From assembly GCA_934307065.1 (NCBI GenBank), contig CAKRCD010000005.1:1-64000 (forward strand): a stretch of 64,000 nucleotides of DNA, given 5' to 3'. A program made the translations under genes and the position numbers. Below are positions 7,679 through 15,669 of the stretch, piece by piece; positions within the stretch are counted from its first letter, which is position 1; each line of letters starts with the position of its first letter. The notes beneath the pieces are model-generated. The model worked only from the letters and a program-made list of their open reading frames with translations. It searched no databases and had not been told where the DNA came from. This DNA is from an uncultured Bariatricus sp. Lineage in GTDB: Bacteria > Bacillota > Clostridia > Lachnospirales > Lachnospiraceae.

Positions 7679-9424
7679 ATGAACATACAAGAACTTGATT
7701 TGATGAACACAATAAAAAAATGTAAGTATACGAATCAGAGACAACTGGCAGAAGCGTCGGGATATTCTCTGGGAACGGTAAATGCATCCGTGAACGAACT
7801 GATGAAGAACGGATATATAGATAGAGAAATGAAATTAATGCAGAAAGCGGTGGAATTATACGAGGCAAATCGCCCGGAACAGGCGGTGATTCTGGCGGCT
7901 GGACCGGGGATGCGTATGATTCCGATTAATACCGAAGTTTCAAAAGGAATGTTAGAGGTAAAGGGCGAAGCTCTTGTGGAACGGTTGATTCGGCAGTTAA
8001 AGGAAGTTCATATAGATAAGATTACGCTTGTGGTCGGATTCATGAAGGAGCAATATGATTACCTGATTGATGAGTATGGAGTGGAACTGGTCTATAACAG
8101 AGAGTATGCAAATAAGAATAATCTGTATTCCCTGTCTCTGGTAAAAGAACGGCTCAGCAATGCTTATATCATGCCGTGTGATATCTGGTGTGAGAAGAAT
8201 CCGTTTTCCGAAGAAGAATTATACTCCTGGTATATGGTAAATGATAAGCTGGAGGAAGAAAGTACGGTCCGTGTGAATCGTAAGAAAGAACTGAAGCTGA
8301 CCCGTGAAGAAGAAAAGGGCAATCACATGGTTGGCATTGCATATGTAAATGCAGAGACAGCGCCAAAGCTGGCAGAACGGCTGGCAACATGCAGCAGTCA
8401 CAGGAAATATGAACATTCCTTCTGGGAAGACGCTGCCATGGAGAATGGGAAAATGATGTTCCTTCCGAAAGAAGTATCCGAAGATGATGTGGTTGAAATT
8501 AATACATTGGAAGAACTTCGTAATCTGGATGAAAATTCGAACCATCTGAATTCAGAATTGCTGCAGATTGCAGCCGATGCATTGAAATGTGATTTAAAAG
8601 AGATTACAGAGATTGAAGCATTAAAGAAAGGAATGACGAACCGTTCTTTCCGGTTCCGTTGCAGAGAGAAGCGTTATATCATGCGTGTTCCGGGCGAAGG
8701 AACGGATAAGATGATTAACCGGGAGCAGGAGTACAATGTATATCAGGCAATCAAAGGGCAGGAAATCTGCGACCCGGTCATTTATATGTCGAAAGAGAAA
8801 GGGTATAAGATTACCGAATTTCTGGAGGGCGCGAGAAACTGCGATGCGGAAAACCCGGAAGATGTCAGACGCTGTATGGAGTATTTACGGAACATACATC
8901 ATATGCCGCTGAAAGTAGAGCATACTTTTGATATTTTCGCTCAGATTGAGCTGTATGAGTCCTACCGAAATGGAGAGCCATCCATTTACCGTGATTACGA
9001 GCAGACGAAGGAGAAGGTCTACGAGCTGAAACAATATATTGACAGACAGGAGAAAGAATGGACACTGACCCATATTGATGCAGTACCTGATAATTTCCTG
9101 TTCGTGAATGACCGGATTTATCTGATTGACTGGGAATATGCAGGAATGCAGGACCCACATGTGGATATTGCAATGTTTGCAATTTACGCAATGTATAACA
9201 GAGAACATACAGAGAAATTGATTGATTCATATTTTGAAAATGCATGTCCAGAGCAGGTAAGAACCAAGATTTACTGTTATATCGCAGTCTGCGGATTTTT
9301 ATGGAGTAATTGGTGTGAATACAAGCGAATTTGCGGAGTAGAGTTTGGAGAATACTCCTTGAAGCAATACCGGTTTGCAAAAGAATATTATAAAATTGCG
9401 AAGGAGAGAATGAAAGATGAGTAG
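7679..9424 (+). CDS. HTH - phosphocholine cytidylyltransferase - choline kinase fusion (LicC-LicA type)
   Basis: 581 residues in three parts. Residues 1-60 form a winged helix-turn-helix (RQLAEASGYSLGTVNASVNEL). Residues 68-290 are a nucleotidyltransferase of the LicC family (AVILAAGPGMRMIPINTEVS, then KGMLEVKGEALVERLIRQL); the usual G.GSR.P loop is altered to GPGMRM. Residues 300-575 are a choline/ethanolamine-kinase fold: H465-D467-N472 in THIDAVPDNFL is the Brenner-type catalytic loop and D484 in LIDWEYAG the metal ligand. The likely pathway is choline to phosphocholine to CDP-choline for teichoic-acid decoration. It overlaps the next gene by 8 bases (ATGAGTAG), so they are translationally coupled. 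Confidence 0.85.
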   Translation: MNIQELDLMNTIKKCKYTNQRQLAEASGYSLGTVNASVNELMKNGYIDREMKLMQKAVELYEANRPEQAVILAAGPGMRMIPINTEVSKGMLEVKGEALVERLIRQLKEVHIDKITLVVGFMKEQYDYLIDEYGVELVYNREYANKNNLYSLSLVKERLSNAYIMPCDIWCEKNPFSEEELYSWYMVNDKLEEESTVRVNRKKELKLTREEEKGNHMVGIAYVNAETAPKLAERLATCSSHRKYEHSFWEDAAMENGKMMFLPKEVSEDDVVEINTLEELRNLDENSNHLNSELLQIAADALKCDLKEITEIEALKKGMTNRSFRFRCREKRYIMRVPGEGTDKMINREQEYNVYQAIKGQEICDPVIYMSKEKGYKITEFLEGARNCDAENPEDVRRCMEYLRNIHHMPLKVEHTFDIFAQIELYESYRNGEPSIYRDYEQTKEKVYELKQYIDRQEKEWTLTHIDAVPDNFLFVNDRIYLIDWEYAGMQDPHVDIAMFAIYAMYNREHTEKLIDSYFENACPEQVRTKIYCYIAVCGFLWSNWCEYKRICGVEFGEYSLKQYRFAKEYYKIAKERMKDE

Positions 9425-10274
9425 AAATGCAATTATTATGGCGGCGGGGATGTCCTCCCGTTTTGTACCGCTTTCATTGGAAACTCCCAAGGCTCTGCTG
9501 AATGTAAAGGGCGAGATTATGGTTGAAAGACAGATCCGTCAGCTCCGGGAAGCAGGGATAAATGAAATTATCATTGTAGTGGGCTATCTGAAAGAACAAT
9601 TTGCATATCTGGAAGAAAAATATGATGTGCATCTGATAGAGAATCCCTATTATGTGAAGATGAATAATTTCTCGACCCTGTACGTGGCAAGACAGTATTT
9701 AAAAGATACCTTTATCTGTTCATCAGATAATTATTTTACAGAAAATGTATTCCTATACAATACGAGTGAGTCTTACTATTCGGCAGTGTACGAGGAAGGG
9801 AAAACACCGGAATGGTGCCTGAAATATGATGAGAACGGTCTTATTACAGGAGTGCAGGTAGGTGGCAAAAATGCTTGGGTCATGAAAGGTGCTGTGTATT
9901 TGAATCAGGGGTTCAACGAAAAATTTATTCCGTATCTGGAAGAAGCTTTTCAGATGGAAACCTTATGGCAGAATTACTGGGAAGACCTGTATATGGCACA
10001 TATGGATGAATTGGATTTGTATATTCGCAAATACCCGGACGGAGTGATTGAAGAATTTGACAGTATCGATGAACTGAGACAGTTTGATGACAAATATCTT
10101 ACTTGTACGGGAAGTAAGGTTCTGAGCACGGTGGCAGAGGAATTGAATTGCAGGGAAGCGGAAATCCATCAGATTATTCCGGTAAAGGAAAATGGAATCG
10201 TAATAGGATTTCAATTCGTATGCGGAGACAGTCAGTTTTGTTATGATTATGATGCAGGTCTTAAGAAAATGTAA
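9417..10274 (+). CDS. licC: CTP:phosphocholine cytidylyltransferase-like nucleotidyltransferase
   Basis: 285 residues. The N-terminus IIMAAGMSSRFVPLSLETPK with KALLNVKGE is the NTP-binding loop of LicC-type sugar/choline nucleotidyltransferases; ICSSDNYF holds the metal-binding Asp and NYWEDLY a typical C-terminal motif. Residues 225-285 form an extra C-terminal segment (STVAEELNCREAEIHQIIPV) resembling the start of the kinase part of the preceding fusion (ADALKCDLKEITEIEALKKG), so this gene may be a shortened relative that lost the kinase. It probably makes CDP-choline from CTP and phosphocholine. Its loop is canonical where the fusion's loop is altered, so it may supply the working cytidylyltransferase. 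Confidence 0.8.
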   Translation: MSRNAIIMAAGMSSRFVPLSLETPKALLNVKGEIMVERQIRQLREAGINEIIIVVGYLKEQFAYLEEKYDVHLIENPYYVKMNNFSTLYVARQYLKDTFICSSDNYFTENVFLYNTSESYYSAVYEEGKTPEWCLKYDENGLITGVQVGGKNAWVMKGAVYLNQGFNEKFIPYLEEAFQMETLWQNYWEDLYMAHMDELDLYIRKYPDGVIEEFDSIDELRQFDDKYLTCTGSKVLSTVAEELNCREAEIHQIIPVKENGIVIGFQFVCGDSQFCYDYDAGLKKM

Positions 10275-10304
10275 CTTAAGGATAAGACAATGGAGGAAAA
10301 GAAA

Positions 10305-11843
10305 ATGAATGAGAAAGAAAAAAAGATAGAAGAACCGAAGAAAATAGACTGGCTGATTACCTTACTGCCATTGGGATTGATTTTAGTATTATGTCTGTTA
10401 TTCTTCAAAATGCCGGAACAGTCCAATCAGGTACTCAGCCAGATTCGTTTTGTATTCGGTGATACTTTTGGAACTTACTATTTAATTATAGGACTGGGGG
10501 TATTCCTGCTTTCAGGATACATTGCACTGTCTAAATATGGAAATATCGTGCTTGGCAGACAGGATGAGAAGCCGAAATATTCATTTTTCGCCTGGGGTTC
10601 TATGATGTTTACCGCAGGACTTGCTGCTGATATTTTGTTCTATTCGTTTTCTGAATGGATTATGTATGCCACAGACCCTCATATTGCAGAAATGGGAAGC
10701 ATTCAGGACTGGGCAGGTGTGTATCCGATTTTCCACTGGAGCTTGATTCCATGGGGATTCTATCTGGTGCTTGCAGTTGCATTTGGATTCATGTTACATG
10801 TAAGGAACCGGGAAAGACAGAAATATTCAGAGGCATGCCGTCCGATTCTTGGAAAGCGTACAGATGGAATTCTTGGAAGAATCATTGATTTGCTGGCGGT
10901 ATTTGCATTGATAGCAGGAACGGCAACCACATTTAGTATTGCGACACCGCTTATGACAAGTATTATCGGAGAATTGTTCCATGTAGAATTAAACAAAACA
11001 GCAGTTACCATTATCATTCTGCTGATTACTTGTGTTATTTATACTTACTCCCTGCTTCATGGATTCAAGGGAATCAGTATTCTGGCGAAGGCTTGCATTT
11101 ATATGTTCTTCGGATTATTAATCTTTGTGCTGCTGTTTGGCGGAGAAACCAAATATATTGTGGAGACAGGAATTTCTTCCTTTGGACGTATGGTGCAGCA
11201 TTTCTTTGAACTTGCTACCTATACGGATCCGCAGAGAACGACCTATTTCCCGCAGAACTACACCATTTACTATTGGGCCTACTGGATGGTTTGGTGTGTG
11301 GCTTCTCCATTCTTTATCGGAAGCATTTCCAGAGGACGTACCGTTCGTCAGACCATTCTTGGAGGATATGCATTTGGGGTAGGCTCTACCATTGTTAGTT
11401 TTATTATCCTTGGAAATTATTCCCTTGGAAAACAGATGAGCGGAATGTTTGATTTTATTTCCATGTATGAGCAGACCGGAGATCTTTACGGAATTATTAT
11501 TTCCATTGTACGTTCTCTGCCACTGGCACCACTGGTTCTGGTTCTGTTACTGGTAACGATGATTGCATTTTATGCGACATCTTTTGACTCCATTGCACTC
11601 ATTGCTTCCTGCTACAGTTATCATAAGCTGGGAGAAAATGAGCAGCCACATAAAATGATTGAGCTGATGTGGTGCATATTATTGATTTTGCTTCCGATCG
11701 CGCTGGTATTTTCCGAAAGTTCCATGAGTAATCTGCAGTCAGTCAGCATCATAGCAGCATTTCCTATCGGAATTGTAATTGTGTTGATTGTATTAAGTTT
11801 TATGAAGGATGCGGGTAAATTTTTGAAAGAGAATCAAAAATAG
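10305..11843 (+). CDS. BCCT-family choline/betaine/carnitine transporter
   Basis: About 512 residues with some 12 hydrophobic membrane segments. Family features include FAWGSMMFTAGLAADILFYS, YPIFHWSLIPWGFY (aromatic substrate box) and YYWAYWMVWC. BCCT proteins are sodium- or proton-coupled importers of quaternary amines; next to choline-kinase and cytidylyltransferase genes, choline is the likely substrate, so it feeds the pathway. GGAGG at 10292-10296 sits 8 bases before the ATG at 10305, which I prefer; an ATG at 10290 overlapping that GGAGG is the alternative and adds five residues. The gene closes the operon, followed by a perfect terminator. Confidence 0.9.
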   Translation: MNEKEKKIEEPKKIDWLITLLPLGLILVLCLLFFKMPEQSNQVLSQIRFVFGDTFGTYYLIIGLGVFLLSGYIALSKYGNIVLGRQDEKPKYSFFAWGSMMFTAGLAADILFYSFSEWIMYATDPHIAEMGSIQDWAGVYPIFHWSLIPWGFYLVLAVAFGFMLHVRNRERQKYSEACRPILGKRTDGILGRIIDLLAVFALIAGTATTFSIATPLMTSIIGELFHVELNKTAVTIIILLITCVIYTYSLLHGFKGISILAKACIYMFFGLLIFVLLFGGETKYIVETGISSFGRMVQHFFELATYTDPQRTTYFPQNYTIYYWAYWMVWCVASPFFIGSISRGRTVRQTILGGYAFGVGSTIVSFIILGNYSLGKQMSGMFDFISMYEQTGDLYGIIISIVRSLPLAPLVLVLLLVTMIAFYATSFDSIALIASCYSYHKLGENEQPHKMIELMWCILLILLPIALVFSESSMSNLQSVSIIAAFPIGIVIVLIVLSFMKDAGKFLKENQK

Positions 11844-11871
11844 TCTTGGAAATATCTGGTATTACAGATAT

Positions 11872-11911
11872 AATGAGATTGGGGTCAAAAGCTCCAATCT
11901 CATTATTTTGA
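11872..11911 (+). terminator. Terminator of the choline-activation/transport operon
   Basis: Perfect 11-bp stem AATGAGATTGG (11872-11882) with CCAATCTCATT (11894-11904), followed by ATTTTG. Confidence 0.85.
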
Positions 11912-11933
11912 TAAAAGGGAAGGAATTAGTAAC

Positions 11934-13379
11934 GTGAAAAGAAGAATCAGACAAATCGTAGCTTGTGGAATATGTGCAAGTATGTTGCTGGCAAATACGG
12001 TCTATGCGATGGACGACAAGCCTGCAGATTCCAGTCAGCAGGAAGAAGTGCAGGAACCGCAGGAGCCGCAGGAGCCGGAAGAAAGAACCGGAAGCTGGGT
12101 TATCGTCGGAGGAAGATGGATGTATCAGTATTCCGATGATACATATGCGGCAGATGGGCTTGTGGAAATCGATGGAAAGATTTACAGCTTCGATTCCCAG
12201 GGATATATGGAAACCGGTTGGAAGCTGGACAATGGAGAATGGCATTACTATACTGCGTGGGGAGCATGTATCGGTGATTGGGCTTATGTAGGCGGAGCGT
12301 ACTATTATTTTGATAAAAATGGTGTGATGCAGACCGGTTGGCAGACCATTGACGGGGTTACTTATTATCTCAAGGATAGTGGTGCCATGGCAGTTGGCTG
12401 GCAAAATGTGGATGGAAATTGGTATTATTTTACCGGACTTGGAAATGCACTCACAGGATGGAATTTCATCAATGGTGGCTGGTATTATTTGAATGAGGAT
12501 GGAGTGATGCAGACCGGCTGGCAGGATATTCAGGGAAAATGGTATTATCTGTATAGTTATGGTGCAATGAAAACTGGATGGCATCAGTCAGGCAGTACTT
12601 GGTATTATTTGAAACCATCAGGAGAGATGGCTACCAAATGGGCACTTGTAAATTCCTATTGGTACTTATTTAATGAAGATGGCGCAATGCAGACCGGCTG
12701 GCAGGAATTAGACGGTCAGTGGTATCTGCTTTCTTCGTCTGGTGCGATGCAGACCGGCTGGGCTGCAATAGATGGAGCCTGGTATTATATGAATGGTAGC
12801 GGTGTGATGCAGACCGGCTGGCAGTATATTGGTGGATATAAGTACTACTTCAATCCAGGTGGTTCTATGGGAACAGATTTGAGAGGAATGGTTTCTGGAC
12901 CTTACCATATTCAGGTCAACCGTAGTCAGAACTGTGTAACTGTTTTTGCACAGGAAGGTTCTAACAAATATGCGATTCCAGTGAAGGCATTCTTATGTTC
13001 TACAGGAGGAAGTAATACCCCGTTGGGAACATTTACCATGTCTACCCAGTACAGATGGCATTTGTTATATGGTGCATATGGACAGTACTGTAGCAGAATT
13101 ACAGGACATGTGTTATTCCATTCTGTTCCGTATTACCGTTCGGGAGATATTTATTCCCTAATGCCCGGACAGTTTAACCGTCTTGGATCAGACGCATCCG
13201 CAGGTTGTGTAAGACTGACAACAGGTGATGCAAAGTGGATTTATGATAACTGTAGTACAGGACAGACTGAGATTACCATTTACGATGGACCATCTTCCAG
13301 CCCGCTGGGGAGGCCGGTGCTTCCGAAGATACCATACAGTCAGAACTGGGATCCGACGGACCCTGCAATTTACAACTAA
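11934..13379 (+). CDS. Choline-binding repeat protein with L,D-transpeptidase (YkuD) domain
   Basis: 481 residues from a GTG start preceded by AAGGGAAGGA. A signal peptide (to about VYAMD) and a PQEP-rich linker are followed by about eleven CW_binding_1-type repeats (GVMQTGWQ.I.G.WYYL). The C-terminal 160 residues are a YkuD-type domain: YHIQVNRSQNCVTVF, a GGSNTPLGTF motif, VLFHSVPYY and SDASAGCVRL with nucleophile C425. Such enzymes form 3-3 peptidoglycan crosslinks or attach proteins. The common SHGC motif reads SAGC here. Wall attachment through choline would hold the crosslinking enzyme on teichoic acid. Confidence 0.88.
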   Translation: MKRRIRQIVACGICASMLLANTVYAMDDKPADSSQQEEVQEPQEPQEPEERTGSWVIVGGRWMYQYSDDTYAADGLVEIDGKIYSFDSQGYMETGWKLDNGEWHYYTAWGACIGDWAYVGGAYYYFDKNGVMQTGWQTIDGVTYYLKDSGAMAVGWQNVDGNWYYFTGLGNALTGWNFINGGWYYLNEDGVMQTGWQDIQGKWYYLYSYGAMKTGWHQSGSTWYYLKPSGEMATKWALVNSYWYLFNEDGAMQTGWQELDGQWYLLSSSGAMQTGWAAIDGAWYYMNGSGVMQTGWQYIGGYKYYFNPGGSMGTDLRGMVSGPYHIQVNRSQNCVTVFAQEGSNKYAIPVKAFLCSTGGSNTPLGTFTMSTQYRWHLLYGAYGQYCSRITGHVLFHSVPYYRSGDIYSLMPGQFNRLGSDASAGCVRLTTGDAKWIYDNCSTGQTEITIYDGPSSSPLGRPVLPKIPYSQNWDPTDPAIYN

Positions 13380-13411
13380 TAGCAATAAAAATATAGAAAT
13401 ATAAATGAAAC

Positions 13412-13472
13412 AAAAAACTGGCATATTGAGAAAACAAGGTAACTTGGATACTCGATATGTCAGTTTTGTTAT
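13412..13472 (+). terminator. Terminator of the L,D-transpeptidase gene
   Basis: A 17-bp stem with two G-U pairs (13414-13430 with 13451-13467) and a 20-nt loop, ending in TTTTGTT. Confidence 0.75.
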
Positions 13473-13561
13473 GCGGAATATCTTTTGTCCGGTGCCGGAA
13501 AATGGTATTTTTCACTACGAAAAACCGGTTTGTGAATTAAATGTTAAAATGTTAATAAGAA

Positions 13562-13590
13562 TTTACAATTTGTTAAAAATATGTTATATT
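13562..13590 (+). promoter_or_regulatory. Promoter of the LTA-synthase-like gene
   Basis: TTTACA (13562-13567), 17-bp spacer, TATATT (13585-13590), about 73 bases before the ATG. Confidence 0.55.
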
Positions 13591-13662
13591 GTGAAAGTTC
13601 CTAAGAAAAGTTAAGAAATGGCTAAGAAAATATTTAGATAGATTGCAAAGGATGAAGCACAT

Positions 13663-15501
13663 ATGGAAAGTACAAAAACGAATAAAGGACTGGCTGAAGT
13701 ATTAAAAGCAGTGGAAAGTTTTCTGAGTATTTGCCTGCTGAGTACCATATTAGCGATGGTAGTGCTATTGATGACAGCAGTTCCAAGCGACTTGACTCTG
13801 CTTAAAGTATTGTTAAATGACCCACTGATTGGAATTATGAATACACTGCCGATTATGGCTGTGATGTCTTTGCTATACTGTCTTACAAATCGCATGGGAT
13901 TTAGTTTTGGAATGACAGGATGGATTTGTTTCGCAATCTGCGAAGTAAACCGATTTAAAATAGTGTTCCGTGATGACCCATTTGTTTTTTCAGATATTCT
14001 GCTTGTGAATGAAGCGAAAGACATGATGGGAAAATATGAGTTATATATTGATAAAGTTACTGTTCTGGCAGTTGTGCTGATTATTCTCGGTACAATGTTT
14101 GCCGGAAGAATGATGAAAGTGAAGCTGGAATACAAACGGACGAGACTTATATATGCCATGATTGTTATAATTATTTCCTTAGTGGGCTGTAAGAGTCTGT
14201 ATTTTAAAAATTCAGATATTTATTATGAAATGTGGCATTATCAGTTTGGAAATCAGTGGAAATCAGGAAACCAGTATATGGCAAGAGGAACCATATATTC
14301 GTTTGTCAGAAGCATTCAGGATGCGATTATCGTAAAACCAGATGGTTATAATAAAAGTATTGTGACAGCAAAACTGGATGAATATGAAGATGTGATGGTA
14401 GACAAAGATAAACAGGCAAATGTAATCAGTATCATGTTAGAAGCTTACAATGATTTCAGTGATTTTAACGAGGTAGAACTTGTCGCGGACCCATACGTGG
14501 CATTCCATGAATTGCAGGAGGATTCTTATCATGGAAAATTATTTACCAATATTTTTGCTGCCGGTACAATTCAGACGGAACGGTCTTTTCTGACAGGATA
14601 TTCGGATTCGACTTATAAAGAACGGAATGTGACATCTTATGTCAGATACTTTAATGATCTGGGTTACTATACAGAGGCAATGCATCCGTGTTATGGCTGG
14701 TTTTATAATAGAAGAAATATAGAAATATATCTGGGATTTGATAATTTTCTATATTATGAAAATGCATTTGCCGATGTGGATGAGAGCGAACTGGAAGAAG
14801 AAACCTATCATGGACTTCTGAGTGATTATGACTTTTTCGATTATATCATTCAAGGCTATGAAGATGCAGCTTCGCAGAATCAGAAATACTTCAATTTCAG
14901 TGTTACTTATCAGAACCATGGACCTTATGAGACAGAAAGTGATACAGATGAAACTTATCTTTTTAGAAAAGATGAGTATACAGACAATGAGTATAATATT
15001 TTAAATAACTATTTATATCATGTTTCGAAAACCGATAAGGCGATTGCAAAACTGAGAGCCTATATTGATGAGCAGGAAGAACCGATTATCTTAGTTCTTT
15101 TTGGTGACCATAACCCTTGGCTCGGTGATAACAACAGTGTATATGAGATGCTGGGAATTAATCTGGACCTTGATACCGAGGAAGGTGCAGAAAATTATTA
15201 CGAAACACGCTATATTGTTTATGCAAATGAAGCTGCGAAAGAAATGTACGGAAAATCTTTTACGGAAGAAGGAAATACCATTTCGCCAATGTTTTTGATG
15301 AATGAAATTTTTGATTATCTGGGACTGGAAGGGCCTGCGTACCTGAATTATCTGGATGATTTAAAATCGCAGTATAATATCCTGAATACTGTTTATACGG
15401 GAAATATCGGTAATTTACAGCTTACCGCAGATTTAACCGATGATGAGGCAATCAAAGAGCAGAAGCAGATAGAGTATTATCTGAAATATGTGAAAAAATA
15501 A
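13663..15501 (+). CDS. LTA-synthase-like phosphoglycerol transferase (sulfatase/alkaline phosphatase superfamily)
   Basis: 612 residues. Residues 1-190 hold about five membrane segments. The extracellular part begins near residue 260 (NVISIMLEAYNDFSDF) and has the LtaS-type catalytic layout: GTIQTERSFLTGY with candidate nucleophile Thr302, FNFSVTYQNHGPYE and LVLFGDHNPWLGDN, whose Asp and His bind the metal. Such enzymes transfer glycerol phosphate from phosphatidylglycerol onto a growing polymer. Within this choline island it could build or extend the teichoic acid that is later decorated with phosphocholine; that role is inferred from context. Confidence 0.85.
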   Translation: MESTKTNKGLAEVLKAVESFLSICLLSTILAMVVLLMTAVPSDLTLLKVLLNDPLIGIMNTLPIMAVMSLLYCLTNRMGFSFGMTGWICFAICEVNRFKIVFRDDPFVFSDILLVNEAKDMMGKYELYIDKVTVLAVVLIILGTMFAGRMMKVKLEYKRTRLIYAMIVIIISLVGCKSLYFKNSDIYYEMWHYQFGNQWKSGNQYMARGTIYSFVRSIQDAIIVKPDGYNKSIVTAKLDEYEDVMVDKDKQANVISIMLEAYNDFSDFNEVELVADPYVAFHELQEDSYHGKLFTNIFAAGTIQTERSFLTGYSDSTYKERNVTSYVRYFNDLGYYTEAMHPCYGWFYNRRNIEIYLGFDNFLYYENAFADVDESELEEETYHGLLSDYDFFDYIIQGYEDAASQNQKYFNFSVTYQNHGPYETESDTDETYLFRKDEYTDNEYNILNNYLYHVSKTDKAIAKLRAYIDEQEEPIILVLFGDHNPWLGDNNSVYEMLGINLDLDTEEGAENYYETRYIVYANEAAKEMYGKSFTEEGNTISPMFLMNEIFDYLGLEGPAYLNYLDDLKSQYNILNTVYTGNIGNLQLTADLTDDEAIKEQKQIEYYLKYVKK

Positions 15502-15669
15502 GAGAATAGAAGAATAAATAGAAAAGACAAATTTCTTGATAAAACCTCTATGTCTGAAATGTTAAAAATGTATCACGAAAATTATAGTGAAAAGCATTTC
15601 ATTATCTAAAAATGTATGATAATATAGCATATAATGTAACAATGTTATGACATGAGGAGGTTAAAAGAA

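Noticed and set aside
8865..9380. 171-residue minus-strand open frame in the LicC-LicA gene
   Set aside because: Shadow frame; no start signals and the sense strand has clear kinase motifs.
13611..14159. 182-residue minus-strand frame over the LTA-synthase gene
   Set aside because: Antisense to the membrane segments; no ribosome-binding site.
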